This document shows, piece after piece, positions 35,394 to 44,771 of a stretch of 64,000 nt of DNA (position 1 is its first letter; each line of letters starts with the position of its first letter). Source of the stretch: FEN-1219 sp963713355 (GTDB lineage: Bacteria; Pseudomonadota; Gammaproteobacteria; Steroidobacterales; Rariloculaceae). The notes beneath the pieces are model-generated. The model was given only the letters and a program-made list of their open reading frames with translations. It made no database searches and was not told where the DNA came from. The position numbers and the translations under genes were made by a program. The stretch is from the NCBI GenBank assembly GCA_963713355.1, contig CAVQLK010000001.1, positions 124,001 through 188,000 of the forward strand. Direction: 5' to 3'.

Positions 35394-35421
35394 AGCGCAG
35401 GGGAGCTTAGGGAGTAACTGT

Positions 35422-37611
35422 ATGAAGATTTCAGCGCCCGTCCGTCGCGAGAACTTTTGGAAGTGGCTTGGTCCCGTACTGAGCCTCTTCGTTCTCGCCG
35501 GCGGCCTCTTGCCTTCTGTCGCCCCGGCGCAGGACGCCCTGCGCTTGGAAGCGCTCGACGTACAGTCCTTGCCGGGGCAGCAGGTCGAGCTGCGGCTGCG
35601 CCTGAACGGCGCGGCGCCGGAGCCGATGACGTTCACGATCGACGACCCCGCACGAATCTCGCTCGATCTGCCGAACACGTCGCTCGGGCTCGACGCGCGC
35701 CGCCAGGACGTCAACGTGGGCCCGCTGACGAATGTGTTGGCCGCCGAAGCCAACGGCCGCACGCGCATCGTCATGAACCTGAGCTCGATGGTTCCGTATC
35801 AAACGCGCGTCGAAGGCAACACCGTCGTCGTGCTAATCGGCCAAGGGCCCGGGGATGGCGCCGCGCCGGCGTTCGCGGCACAACAGGGCCAGGGCGGCGG
35901 CGCTGCCCCGCGCTCGGCCGCTGCCGCGCCGGGCGATCGATCGATCCGTAGTGTCGACTTCCGCCGCGGCCCCGACGGCGCCGGCCAAGTTGTCGTCGAG
36001 CTCAACGATCCGCGCACGACGGTCGACGTTCGCCAGGAAGGCGGGCGCATCGTCGTCGACTTCCAGGACACTTCGCTGCCGCAAGAGCTGCTGCGCCGGC
36101 TCGATGTCACGGACTTCGCGACGCCCGTGTTCACCGTCGATGCCCTGCGCGCCGATCGCGACGCGCGGCTCGTCATCACGGCGGCCGCGGACTACGATCA
36201 GGTCGCGTACCAAACTGACAATCAATTCACGCTCGAGCTCAAGCCGCCCGTCCAACAAGCCGCGGTGACGCCAGGACTGTTCGACGAGGACCGCGAGTAC
36301 ACGGGCGAGCGCCTCACGCTGAACTTCCAGGACCTCGAGACGCGAGCCGTTCTGCAGCTCATCGCCGACTTCAGCGGTCTCAACATCGTCGTCAGCGACA
36401 CCGTCCAGGGTAGCGTGACGCTGCGATTGCAGAACGTTCCGTGGGATCAAGCGCTCGATATCGTCATGACGACGAAGGGCCTCGACATGCGGCGCAACGG
36501 CAACGTCATCATCGTCGCTCCCGCCGAGGAGATTGCGGCGCGCGAGCAGGCGGAGCTCGAGTCCTTGCAAGCGCTGCAAGTCTTGGAGCCGCTGCGTTCG
36601 GAGTTCATCCAAGTCAACTACGCGAAGGCGGGCGAGCTTGCCAGCCTCATTCAAGGCGCGGACACGAACTCATTATTGTCGGAGCGCGGAAGCGTCGCGA
36701 TCGACGAGCGCACGAACACGTTGCTCGTCAACGACGTGAGCGGGAACCTCGCCAATGTTCGCCGGCTCGTCACGCAGCTCGACATCCCCGTGCGGCAGGT
36801 GTTGATCGAGACGCGCGTCGTCATCGTCAACGACGACTACAGCCGCGAGCTCGGCGTTCGCTTCGGCGCGACGGCCGTCAACGACAACTCGGGCAATGGC
36901 CTCATCGGCATGACGGGCAGCGGAACAGGCGCCGATAGCATGCTCGGCGTGCCGACGATCGGCACACCGGGCGGCTCGATACTGCCCGTCCCCGTGCCGC
37001 CGCTAGCTTCGCGGTACAACGTCAACCTGCCCGTTGCGAGCCCGGCCGGCTCGATCGCCCTCGCGATCCTCGGCAACGACTATCTCGTCGACCTCGAGCT
37101 CTCGGCGTTGCAGGCCGAAGGCGAGGGCCGCGTGATCTCGACGCCGCGCATCGTCGCGACGAACCAGCGCGAGGCGCGCATCCTCCAGGGCACGGAGATC
37201 CCGTATCAGGAGTCCTCGTCGAGCGGCGCGACAACAGTCTCTTTCAAGGAGGCCGTGTTGAGCATGTTGGTCACACCGCAGATCACGCCCGACAATCGCA
37301 TCATCATGGACCTCACGATCACGAAGGACTCGGTCGGCGAGGTCGTGTCGAGCGGTCAGGCCGGCGGCTTCATCCCGAGCATCGACACGCGCGAGCTCGT
37401 GACGCAGGTGGCCGTCGCGGACGGTGAGACCGTCGTGCTCGGCGGCGTCTACGAGACCGAGATGCGCAGCGGGACGGTCAAAGTGCCGGGCCTCGGCAAC
37501 ATTCCGGGCATCGGCTACTTGTTCCGCAGCCGGACGCAGACCAACAACAACGCCGAGCTGCTGATCTTCGTGACGCCAAAGATCCTTCACGACGGAGCGC
37601 GCCTCGAATAG
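35422..37611 (+). CDS. pilQ: Type IV pilus secretin PilQ
   Basis: Outer-membrane multimer through which the pilus passes. It has 729 residues: a signal peptide (about 1-35), two AMIN domains for peptidoglycan binding (about 40-130 and 170-270), a secretin N0/STN domain (TLNFQDLETRAVLQLIADFSGLNIVV), an N1 domain and a C-terminal secretin domain (VISTPRIVATNQREARILQGTEIPYQ, VTPQITPDNRIIMDLTI, LGGVYETE, PGIGYLFRS). Start ATG after GGGAG. Last gene of the operon; a 10-bp hairpin follows. Confidence 0.95.
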   Translation: MKISAPVRRENFWKWLGPVLSLFVLAGGLLPSVAPAQDALRLEALDVQSLPGQQVELRLRLNGAAPEPMTFTIDDPARISLDLPNTSLGLDARRQDVNVGPLTNVLAAEANGRTRIVMNLSSMVPYQTRVEGNTVVVLIGQGPGDGAAPAFAAQQGQGGGAAPRSAAAAPGDRSIRSVDFRRGPDGAGQVVVELNDPRTTVDVRQEGGRIVVDFQDTSLPQELLRRLDVTDFATPVFTVDALRADRDARLVITAAADYDQVAYQTDNQFTLELKPPVQQAAVTPGLFDEDREYTGERLTLNFQDLETRAVLQLIADFSGLNIVVSDTVQGSVTLRLQNVPWDQALDIVMTTKGLDMRRNGNVIIVAPAEEIAAREQAELESLQALQVLEPLRSEFIQVNYAKAGELASLIQGADTNSLLSERGSVAIDERTNTLLVNDVSGNLANVRRLVTQLDIPVRQVLIETRVVIVNDDYSRELGVRFGATAVNDNSGNGLIGMTGSGTGADSMLGVPTIGTPGGSILPVPVPPLASRYNVNLPVASPAGSIALAILGNDYLVDLELSALQAEGEGRVISTPRIVATNQREARILQGTEIPYQESSSSGATTVSFKEAVLSMLVTPQITPDNRIIMDLTITKDSVGEVVSSGQAGGFIPSIDTRELVTQVAVADGETVVLGGVYETEMRSGTVKVPGLGNIPGIGYLFRSRTQTNNNAELLIFVTPKILHDGARLE

Positions 37612-37640
37612 CCTACCGATAGCACTCGGGATTCGCATGG

Positions 37641-37664
37641 GACGGCCGCCTTTGGGCGGCCGTC
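37641..37664 (+). terminator. Hairpin downstream of pilQ
   Basis: A perfect 10-bp stem (GACGGCCGCC with GGCGGCCGTC) around TTTG, followed by TCGCTTT. The T tract is poor, so it may only weaken transcription into aroK, whose ATG is 24 bp away. Confidence 0.5.
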
Positions 37665-37688
37665 TCGCTTTCAGTATCCTACGCAGCC

Positions 37689-38228
37689 ATGCTGGGGCAG
37701 CCTAACGTCTATCTGATCGGGCCCATGGGGTCCGGCAAGACCGCCGTCGGCCGGCGGCTCGCCGTGCTGCTGGGCAAGCAGTTCGTCGACAGCGACGCCG
37801 AGATCGAGAAACGCACCGGCGTCGACATCCGCTACATCTTCGAAAAAGAAGGCGAAGCCCGGTTTCGTCAGCGCGAGCGCGAGGTCATCGCCGATCTCAG
37901 CGGACTCGACGGCGTCGTCGTTGCCACGGGCGGCGGCGTGATCCTCGATCCCATCAATCGCGAACGGCTCGCGAAGACCGGCATCGTGGTCTATCTCGAG
38001 ACGACGATCGACACCCTCGTGCGCCGCACGAAGGCCTCGAAGACGCGGCCGCTGCTGATGAACGACGATCCGCAAGCCGTGCTCGAGCGCATGATGGTCG
38101 TCCGGCGGCCGCTCTACGAGAAGGCTGCCGATCTGCGCATCGAGACGACTGGGCGGCAAGTGCGCGCCGTTGCGGCCGACATTCAGCTTCGGCTCAGGTC
38201 TAGCGTTGCAAAGCGAAGCCCTACTTGA
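37689..38228 (+). CDS. aroK: Shikimate kinase
   Basis: Phosphorylates shikimate in aromatic amino acid synthesis. It has 179 residues with the Walker A loop LIGPMGSGKTAVGRRLA, the shikimate-binding DSDAEIEKRTG, and VVATGGGVIL plus the lid region RTKASKTRPLL. Typical gammaproteobacterial position after pilQ and before aroB; the next gene begins 13 bp later. Confidence 0.95.
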   Translation: MLGQPNVYLIGPMGSGKTAVGRRLAVLLGKQFVDSDAEIEKRTGVDIRYIFEKEGEARFRQREREVIADLSGLDGVVVATGGGVILDPINRERLAKTGIVVYLETTIDTLVRRTKASKTRPLLMNDDPQAVLERMMVVRRPLYEKAADLRIETTGRQVRAVAADIQLRLRSSVAKRSPT

Positions 38229-38241
38229 GAACCTTCGGCGC

Positions 38242-39312
38242 GTGGAAACCATCGTCGTCGCACTCGGGGATCGCAGCTACCCGATCCATATCGGGCCCGA
38301 TTTGCTCGCCGATCCGGCCCTCTATGGCTCGACGGCCAAGCAGGTTCTGATCGTCACGAACGACGTCGTCGCGCCGCTGTACCTCGCGCGTGTGCAGGCG
38401 GCATTGGGCGGCCGCGACCTCGAGACGGTGGTCGTGCCGGACGGCGAGCGGCACAAGACCTTGGCGACGTTCACGACCGTGATCGATCGCCTCATCGACG
38501 CCCGCTTTCACCGTGACTGCTGTCTCGTCGCGCTCGGCGGAGGCGTCGTCGGCGATCTCACGGGCTACGCGGCCTCGAGCTACCAGCGCGGCGTCGACTT
38601 CGTGCAAGTGCCGACGACGCTGCTCGCGCAGGTCGACTCCTCGGTCGGTGGCAAGACGGCCGTGAACCATCCGCGCGCGAAGAACATGATCGGCGCGTTC
38701 CACCAGCCGATCGCCGTGCTTGCCGACACGAGCACGCTTCGGTCTCTGCCGCCGCGCGAGCTTGGCGCGGGCCTCGCCGAGATCGTCAAATACGGCGTCA
38801 TCGTCGACGCCGCCTTCTTCGGCTGGCTCGAGACGCACGTCGACGACCTGAAGCAGCAGGACGCCGCGGCGCTGACGCACGCGATCCGGCGCAGCTGCGA
38901 GATCAAGGCCGCCATCGTCGCCGAGGACGAGCGCGAGCAGGGCCGACGCGCGTTGCTGAACTTGGGGCACACGTTCGGGCACGCGCTGGAGGCGATCGGC
39001 AAGTACGAGCGCTGGCTGCACGGCGAAGCCGTCGCCGTCGGCATCGTGCTCGCGGCGCGCACATCGGCCGCGCTGGGCTGGCTCGCGACTCGCGATTGCG
39101 AGCGCATCGAGCGGCTTCTGACACGCGTGGGCTTGCCGACGTCGGCGCCGGGTGTCGACCCGGACGAGCTACTCCTGCACATGCGCGGCGACAAGAAAGC
39201 CGACCGCGCGGGATTGAAGCTCGTCTTGATCCGCGCACTCGGCTCAGCGCAAGTGACGCGCGCGCCGCCCGAGGACACGCTGCGTGCGGTGCTCGCCGAG
39301 CAGCTACAGTGA
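38242..39312 (+). CDS. aroB: 3-dehydroquinate synthase
   Basis: NAD-dependent enzyme that makes dehydroquinate, the second shikimate-pathway step. It has 356 residues beginning VETIVVALGDRSYPIHIGPDLL (GTG start); motifs are VVPDGERHKTL, ALGGGVVGDLTGYAASSYQRGVDFVQVPTTLLAQVDSSVGGKTAVNH and NLGHTFGHALEA with the zinc ligands. A longer frame from 38170 overlaps aroK and lacks homology. Its stop overlaps the dgt start. Confidence 0.95.
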   Translation: METIVVALGDRSYPIHIGPDLLADPALYGSTAKQVLIVTNDVVAPLYLARVQAALGGRDLETVVVPDGERHKTLATFTTVIDRLIDARFHRDCCLVALGGGVVGDLTGYAASSYQRGVDFVQVPTTLLAQVDSSVGGKTAVNHPRAKNMIGAFHQPIAVLADTSTLRSLPPRELGAGLAEIVKYGVIVDAAFFGWLETHVDDLKQQDAAALTHAIRRSCEIKAAIVAEDEREQGRRALLNLGHTFGHALEAIGKYERWLHGEAVAVGIVLAARTSAALGWLATRDCERIERLLTRVGLPTSAPGVDPDELLLHMRGDKKADRAGLKLVLIRALGSAQVTRAPPEDTLRAVLAEQLQ

Positions 39313-40463
39313 CGGAGGCGCGCCGCGAGCTCGCCCCCTACGCTGCCACGGCCGCGCGCTCGCGCGGGCGTCGGTACGCCGAGCCGCCGCCGGCCCTCCG
39401 GACCGAGTTTCAACGCGATCGGGACCGCATCCTTCACTCCACGGCGTTCCGCCGGCTCGTTTACAAGACGCAGGTGTTCGTCAACCACGAGGGCGATCTC
39501 TACCGGACCCGCCTCACGCATTCGCTCGAGGTGGCGCAGATCGCACGCACGGTTGCGCGCGCGCTCGATCTCAACGAGGACCTCGTCGAAGCCATCAGTC
39601 TCGCCCACGATCTCGGCCACACTCCGTTCGGCCATGCCGGGCAGGACGCGCTCAACGACTGCATGAGGGGGCTCGGCGGCTTCGAGCACAACTTGCAGTC
39701 GCTGCGAGTCGTCGATCATCTCGAGGACCGCTACGCGGGCTTTCGTGGGCTCAATCTCACGTTCGAGACCCGTGAAGGCGTATTGAAGCATTGCTCGTTG
39801 AAGCATGCGCGCGAGCTCGGGGACGTAGGGAAGCGGTTCCTGGACCGAACGCAGCCGGGGCTCGAAGCGCAGCTCGCGAACATCGCCGATGAGATCGCCT
39901 ACAACAACCACGATATCGACGATGGCCTGCGTGCCGGTCTCATCACGCTCGAGCAGCTCGCGGCTCTGCCGTTCTTCGCGGAGCCGCTCGAGCACATCGC
40001 ACGGCAGCACCCGAAGCTCAAGCCGCAACTCACGGGCAGCGAAGTCGTGCGCGAGATGATCGGCCGGCTCGTCGCCGACCTCGTCACGGCGAGCGCGGCG
40101 GCCATCGAGGCCGCGGCGCCGCGGCACATCGACGACGTGCGCGCATTGCCGCACGGCTTGATCGAGCTCAGCCGCGAGCTCCGCGAGGCGCAGCTCGAGC
40201 TGAAGCGATTCCTACGCGACGCGCTCTATACGCACCCGCATGTTCGCGAGATGACCGAGCAAGCGCGCGCCACGATTCGGTACCTGTTCGAGTCGCTGAC
40301 GGCGGACTACGGCCGTATGCCCGAGGAGCATGCGACCAATGCGAAGAAGCTCGCCGCCGCCGGCGACGAAACCGGCGCCGCCCGAGTCGTCGCGGACTAC
40401 ATCGCCGGCATGACGGACCGCTTCGCCTTGCAGACGCGGGAGGCGCTGCGCGCGGGCCGCTAG
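39309..40463 (+). CDS. dgt: Deoxyguanosinetriphosphate triphosphohydrolase-like protein
   Basis: HD-domain dNTP triphosphohydrolase (type 2, shorter than E. coli Dgt), releasing the nucleoside and triphosphate. It has 384 residues; the metal site is in LTHSLEVAQIARTVAR and ISLAHDLGHTPFGHAGQ, with the helix GFEHNLQSLRVVDHLEDRY. The GTG start overlaps the aroB stop (GTGA). It follows aroB as in many gammaproteobacteria. Confidence 0.9.
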   Translation: MTEARRELAPYAATAARSRGRRYAEPPPALRTEFQRDRDRILHSTAFRRLVYKTQVFVNHEGDLYRTRLTHSLEVAQIARTVARALDLNEDLVEAISLAHDLGHTPFGHAGQDALNDCMRGLGGFEHNLQSLRVVDHLEDRYAGFRGLNLTFETREGVLKHCSLKHARELGDVGKRFLDRTQPGLEAQLANIADEIAYNNHDIDDGLRAGLITLEQLAALPFFAEPLEHIARQHPKLKPQLTGSEVVREMIGRLVADLVTASAAAIEAAAPRHIDDVRALPHGLIELSRELREAQLELKRFLRDALYTHPHVREMTEQARATIRYLFESLTADYGRMPEEHATNAKKLAAAGDETGAARVVADYIAGMTDRFALQTREALRAGR

Positions 40464-40482
40464 CGGCTGCTAGAATCCGTTC

Positions 40483-41214
40483 GTGGTCACCGCCGTCCCT
40501 GCAACGTCGCGCCGCATCGCGAACCGCGAGCGGTTGATCTTCGCGCTCGACGTTCCCGACCTCGGCGGGGCAAAAGACCTCGTCTTACGGCTCGGCGACA
40601 GCGTGGTGTTCTACAAGATCGGCCTCGAGCTCGCGACGTCTCGGCATTACTTCGAGTTGCTCGACTGGCTTCTCGAGCGTGACAAAAAGGTCTTCGCGGA
40701 TCTGAAGCTATACGACATCCCGGCCACGGTCGCGGCCGCCGTGCGGCAGCTCGCGCGCTGCGGCGCTGCCTTCCTGACCGTCCACGGCGACCGCGCGGTC
40801 GCCGAAGCCGCCGCGCAGGGCAAAGGCGACCAGCTGAAGATCCTCGCCGTGACCGTGCTCACGAGCGTCGCACCCTCGGACCTCGCCGAGATGGGCATCG
40901 CGCTGACCGTCGAAGAGCTCGCGCTGCGACGCGCTCGCCAGGCCGTCGCGGCCGGCTGCGACGGCGTGATTGCCTCCGGTCTCGAGGCCGCGGCGCTGCG
41001 CGCGGCATTGGGCGCCGAGGCGTTGATCGTGACCCCCGGTATCCGGCCGGCCGGCGGCGCGCGCGGCGACGACCAGCGCCGCGTCGTCACCCCGACGCTG
41101 GCGCTTCGTTCCGGCGCCGATCACATCGTCGTCGGCCGCCCCATCCGCGATGCGTCCGACCCGTATCGGGCTGCCTCGGCAATCCAAGAGGAAATTGCCG
41201 GCGTGTTTGGATGA
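40483..41214 (+). CDS. pyrF: Orotidine 5'-phosphate decarboxylase
   Basis: Last step of UMP synthesis. It has 243 residues with a TIM barrel; the catalytic array DLKLYDIPATV is seen at about residues 72-82, plus IFALDVPDL, VTVLTSVAPSDL and the phosphate loop VTPGIRPAGG and DHIVVGRPIRDA. GTG start 20 bp after dgt. It overlaps the DUF445 gene by four bases, so it is part of the aroK-to-DUF445 run. Confidence 0.95.
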   Translation: MVTAVPATSRRIANRERLIFALDVPDLGGAKDLVLRLGDSVVFYKIGLELATSRHYFELLDWLLERDKKVFADLKLYDIPATVAAAVRQLARCGAAFLTVHGDRAVAEAAAQGKGDQLKILAVTVLTSVAPSDLAEMGIALTVEELALRRARQAVAAGCDGVIASGLEAAALRAALGAEALIVTPGIRPAGGARGDDQRRVVTPTLALRSGADHIVVGRPIRDASDPYRAASAIQEEIAGVFG

Positions 41215-42476
41215 ACGGCCGGCCGGCCGTGCCGAGCGCAGAGGATCCCGGGCTCGTACGCCGCTTGCGACGCACGCGCCTGTTCGCGACGGCGCTGCTC
41301 GGCGTCATGGCCGTCATCTATGCCGGCACGACTTGGCTCGCGAGCCCGTCGCTGTTCGTCGGAGCGATCCGCGCCTTCGCCGAGGCCGCGCTCGTCGGCG
41401 GGCTCGCCGACTGGTTCGCAGTGACTGCGCTCTTTCGCCGACCGTTGGGCTTGCCGATTCCGCACACGGCGATCGTACCGGAGCGCAAGAACCAGATCGG
41501 CCGCGCGCTCGCAAGGTTCATTCGCGACCACTTCCTCGTCCGCGAGGCCGTCGAACGGCGGCTCGCACGTGCCGATCTCGCCGCGCGGCTCGGCGCCTGG
41601 CTGGAGGACAGCGGCAACGCGACGCGCGTGGGCCGCGATCTCGGCCAAGCGCTCGCGTGGGCGTTGCGTGAAGACGGCGGCGGCGGCGAGCTCCGCGGCG
41701 CGCTCGGCGCAACGTTGCGCTCGGCCTTCGACGACGTGCCCGTCAACCGCGCCGTCGCCACGGTGCTCGAGGTATTGACGACGGGCGAGCGCGCCGACCG
41801 CATCATCGATCAGCTGCTCGCGTTCGGCCGCAGCGAGCTCGAAAAGAACCGCGTGACGATTCGGGTGCGGATCCATGAGCAGAGCCCGTGGTGGTTGCCG
41901 AAGTTCGTCGACCAGGAGATCTTCGACAAGATCGTCGGCGGCCTCGAGGAGCTGCTCGACGCGATGGCCGCCGACGCGACGCATCCCGCGCGCGGCGAGA
42001 TCAAGGCGCGTCTCTCATCGCTGCAGGACGCGCTTGCGGCCGATCCCGAGCTCGCCGCGAGGAGCCGCGCGCTGAAAGACGAGCTGGTGTCGCACCCGGC
42101 CGTCAGAAGCTACGCGTTCGAGCTCTGGCAGCGCTTACGCGCCGAGCTGGCCGATGCGCTGGCGGACGCAGCCTCGCCGTTGACGCAGGGTCTGACGCGC
42201 GAGATCGGCGCGCTCGGCGCGCGCCTCCGAGCCGACGACAAGCTAGCGGCCGAGCTCGACGACTGGCTCAAGCAGCTGCTGTTGCACGTCGTAGATAATT
42301 ATCGCGACCCGTTGAGCGAGATCGTCTCCGAAACGATCGAGAGCTGGGACGCGGCCGCGACGTCGCGCCGCATCGAGCTCAACATCGGAACGGATCTGCA
42401 ATTCATCCGAGTCAATGGCACGCTCGTCGGCGGCCTCGTCGGGCTCGCGCTCTACTTCGGCGGCTTGCTCGCCTGA
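41211..42476 (+). CDS. DUF445 family membrane protein
   Basis: A protein of 421 residues with an N-terminal span (TALLGVMAVIYAGTTWLA), a conserved ADWFAVTALFRRPLGLPIPHTAIVPERKNQIG block typical of DUF445, long amphipathic helices through the middle, and a C-terminal span (VNGTLVGGLVGLALYFGGLL). The function of this family is unknown; the topology suggests a membrane-tethered helical stalk. Its start overlaps pyrF (ATGA) and its end overlaps the convergent acyl-CoA ligase by 25 bp. Confidence 0.85.
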   Translation: MNGRPAVPSAEDPGLVRRLRRTRLFATALLGVMAVIYAGTTWLASPSLFVGAIRAFAEAALVGGLADWFAVTALFRRPLGLPIPHTAIVPERKNQIGRALARFIRDHFLVREAVERRLARADLAARLGAWLEDSGNATRVGRDLGQALAWALREDGGGGELRGALGATLRSAFDDVPVNRAVATVLEVLTTGERADRIIDQLLAFGRSELEKNRVTIRVRIHEQSPWWLPKFVDQEIFDKIVGGLEELLDAMAADATHPARGEIKARLSSLQDALAADPELAARSRALKDELVSHPAVRSYAFELWQRLRAELADALADAASPLTQGLTREIGALGARLRADDKLAAELDDWLKQLLLHVVDNYRDPLSEIVSETIESWDAAATSRRIELNIGTDLQFIRVNGTLVGGLVGLALYFGGLLA

Positions 42477-44146
42477 CTTGCCTCGCGCTCCTTGAGCGCA
42501 CGCCTGAGCACCTTGCCTACGTTCGACTTGGGCAGCTCGTCGAGGAACTCGACGTGCCGCGGCACCTTGTATCCCGTCAAGCTGCGACGCGCATGCGCGA
42601 GGACGTCGGCCGCCGTCAGCTTCTCGTCACCGCGCACGACGAACAGCTTGACGGCTTCGCCCGACTGCGCGTCCGGCACGCCGATCGCGGCCGCTTCACG
42701 CACACCATCCTGCAGCGTCGCGACGTCCTCGATCTCGTTCGGAAAGACCTTGAACCCCGACACGACGATCACGTCCTTGATCCGGTCCTCGATGAAGAGA
42801 TACCCGTTCGCGTCGAACCGGCCGACGTCGCCCGTGCGTAGCCAGCCGTCGCCGAATAGGACTTTCGCGGTTTCATCGGGCCGCCCCCAATAGCCGGCCA
42901 TGACTTGCGGGCCGCGCGCACAGATCTCGCCGAGCTCGCCCGGTCCAAGCTCGCGGCTGTCCTCGTCGAAGATCGCGACTTCAGTCGACGGGAACGGCAC
43001 GCCGACGGAGCCGTTGAACTCCTTCAGGTGTAATGGATTGCCGCTCACGATTGGCGAGGCTTCGGTCAGGCCGTAGCCCTGCGCGATCATGATGCCCGTG
43101 ACTTTGTGCCAGCGTGCAGCGACGTCGCGCTGCACGGCCATCCCGCCGCCCATCACGACGCGCAACGCCGAAAAGTCGAGCGCGGCGAACCCCGGGGTGT
43201 CGAGCAGCGCGTTGAACAGCGTATTGACGCCGGTCATGAACGCGAATCGGTGCTTCCGTAGCAGAGCGACAAAGCCCTTGAAGTCGCGAGGATCCGTGAT
43301 CAGCAGGTTATGCGCGCCGAGCTCGGCAAAGCAGAACAGGTTCGCCGTCAAGGAGTACACGTGATAGAGCGGCAAAGGCGTCACGAGAACGCCAGCGTCG
43401 ACCGAATACAGCGGGCGCGCCCACGCAGCGGCCTGCAGTGTGTTCGCGACCATGTTGCGGTGCGTCAGCATCGCGCCCTTCGCCCGCCCCGTCGTTCCGC
43501 CCGTGTATTGAAGGAACGCGAGGCTGCTGCCTTCGAGCCGTGGCGGCGCATACGGCAGCGCCGCGCCGCGCGCGAGCGCAGCGCGATAGCCGATCGCGCC
43601 CGGAATGCGCCACGGCCGCACGAGCTTCTTGACGTGCTTGACGACGAAGTTGACGACGGCGCGCTTCAGCGCCGGGCAATGATCGCCGAGCTTCGTCACG
43701 ATCACGGCTTCGAGCTTTGTACGCGGCAGCGCCCCCGCCACGGTGTGCGCGAAGTTCTCGAGCACGACGATGACGCGCGCGCCGCTGTCGACGAGCTGGT
43801 GCTCGAGCTCGGGCGCCGTGTACATCGGATTGACGTTCACGGCGACCATGCCGGCCCGCAAAATTCCGAACAGCACGACCGGCGACTGCAACGAGTTCGG
43901 CAACATGATCGCGACGCGATCGCCGGGCTTCAGGCCCGGCACGGCCTGCAGATATGCGGCAAACCCGCGCGACAGACGCTCGACCTCGGCGAACGTCATC
44001 GTCGTCCCGAGATTCGTGAATGCCGGCTGCGCGGCGAACCGCGTGAAGCTCGCTTCGAGCAACGCGACGAGCGATTGATAGCTATCGGGGTCGATCTCGG
44101 CCGGGACTCCCGGCGAATACGCTGCGAGCCAGCGCTTAGCCGTCAT
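42452..44146 (-). CDS. Long-chain fatty-acid--CoA ligase (FadD-like)
   Basis: AMP-forming acyl-CoA synthetase, 564 residues. The family motifs are complete: the P-loop-like YTGGTTGRAKGAMLTHRNMV, GYGLTEASPIVSGNP, GDGWLRTGDVGRFDANGYLFIEDR and the C-terminal lysine region LPKSNVGKVLRRALKE. FadD is the closest recognised member; chain length cannot be read. It overlaps the tesA end by 11 bp in the same direction, so thioesterase and ligase are probably co-expressed for fatty-acid recycling. Confidence 0.88.
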   Translation of the reverse strand: MTAKRWLAAYSPGVPAEIDPDSYQSLVALLEASFTRFAAQPAFTNLGTTMTFAEVERLSRGFAAYLQAVPGLKPGDRVAIMLPNSLQSPVVLFGILRAGMVAVNVNPMYTAPELEHQLVDSGARVIVVLENFAHTVAGALPRTKLEAVIVTKLGDHCPALKRAVVNFVVKHVKKLVRPWRIPGAIGYRAALARGAALPYAPPRLEGSSLAFLQYTGGTTGRAKGAMLTHRNMVANTLQAAAWARPLYSVDAGVLVTPLPLYHVYSLTANLFCFAELGAHNLLITDPRDFKGFVALLRKHRFAFMTGVNTLFNALLDTPGFAALDFSALRVVMGGGMAVQRDVAARWHKVTGIMIAQGYGLTEASPIVSGNPLHLKEFNGSVGVPFPSTEVAIFDEDSRELGPGELGEICARGPQVMAGYWGRPDETAKVLFGDGWLRTGDVGRFDANGYLFIEDRIKDVIVVSGFKVFPNEIEDVATLQDGVREAAAIGVPDAQSGEAVKLFVVRGDEKLTAADVLAHARRSLTGYKVPRHVEFLDELPKSNVGKVLRRALKEREASQASKPPK

Positions 44147-44771
44147 CGCGCGGCTTCAGCAACGGGCCTAGCACGCGCCACATGTTCGCAAACACGATTT
44201 CCTGGCCCGCGGCGTTCGGATGGATCCCGTCGGCCTGCATGAGCTCGCGATTCAGAGCGACGCCCTCGAGAATGAACTCGACGAGCGGTGCGTCGAAGCG
44301 CGCGGCGAGCTCGGGATAAACGGCCGCGAGCGATCGCCCGTAGGTCTGACCATAGTTCGGCGGCATCTGGATGCCCGCGAGCACGACGTCGGCTCCGCTT
44401 CCCTTGGTGAGCTCGATCATCTTCGCGAGGTTGTCGCGCAGCGCCGCGATCGGTTGCCCACGCAGCCCGTCGTTGCCGCCGAGCTCGATGACGACGAGCT
44501 CGGGATCGTGGGCCTCGAGCAAGCGAGGCAGGCGCGCGAGGCCACCCGCTGAGGTATCGCCCGCAATGCTGGCATTCACTACCTGATATCCGTAACCTTC
44601 CGTTCGCAGGCGATCCTCGAGCATCGCGACCCAGGACTGCTCGGCGGCTATCCCATAGCCGCTGCTCAAGGAGTCGCCCACCACGACGATGGTTTGCCCG
44701 GCGCCATGCGCAGCCGGAAGGCATACCACGGTCAGCGCAAGCAAGGCGGCAAGGCGTTTGAAAATGAGCAC
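44136..44771 (-). CDS. tesA: Acyl-CoA thioesterase I/lysophospholipase TesA
   Basis: Periplasmic SGNH/GDSL esterase. It has 211 residues: signal peptide (about 1-22, LLALTVVCLPAAHG), block I VVGDSLSSGYG with the nucleophile Ser, block III GGNDGLRG, and block V DGIHPNAAG with the Asp-His pair. The start is a GTG at 44771 with AGGA upstream, and this places it eight bases inside the divergent ybbA gene. The ybbA-tesA head-to-head pair itself is conserved in proteobacteria. Confidence 0.9.
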   Translation of the reverse strand: MLIFKRLAALLALTVVCLPAAHGAGQTIVVVGDSLSSGYGIAAEQSWVAMLEDRLRTEGYGYQVVNASIAGDTSAGGLARLPRLLEAHDPELVVIELGGNDGLRGQPIAALRDNLAKMIELTKGSGADVVLAGIQMPPNYGQTYGRSLAAVYPELAARFDAPLVEFILEGVALNRELMQADGIHPNAAGQEIVFANMWRVLGPLLKPRDDG

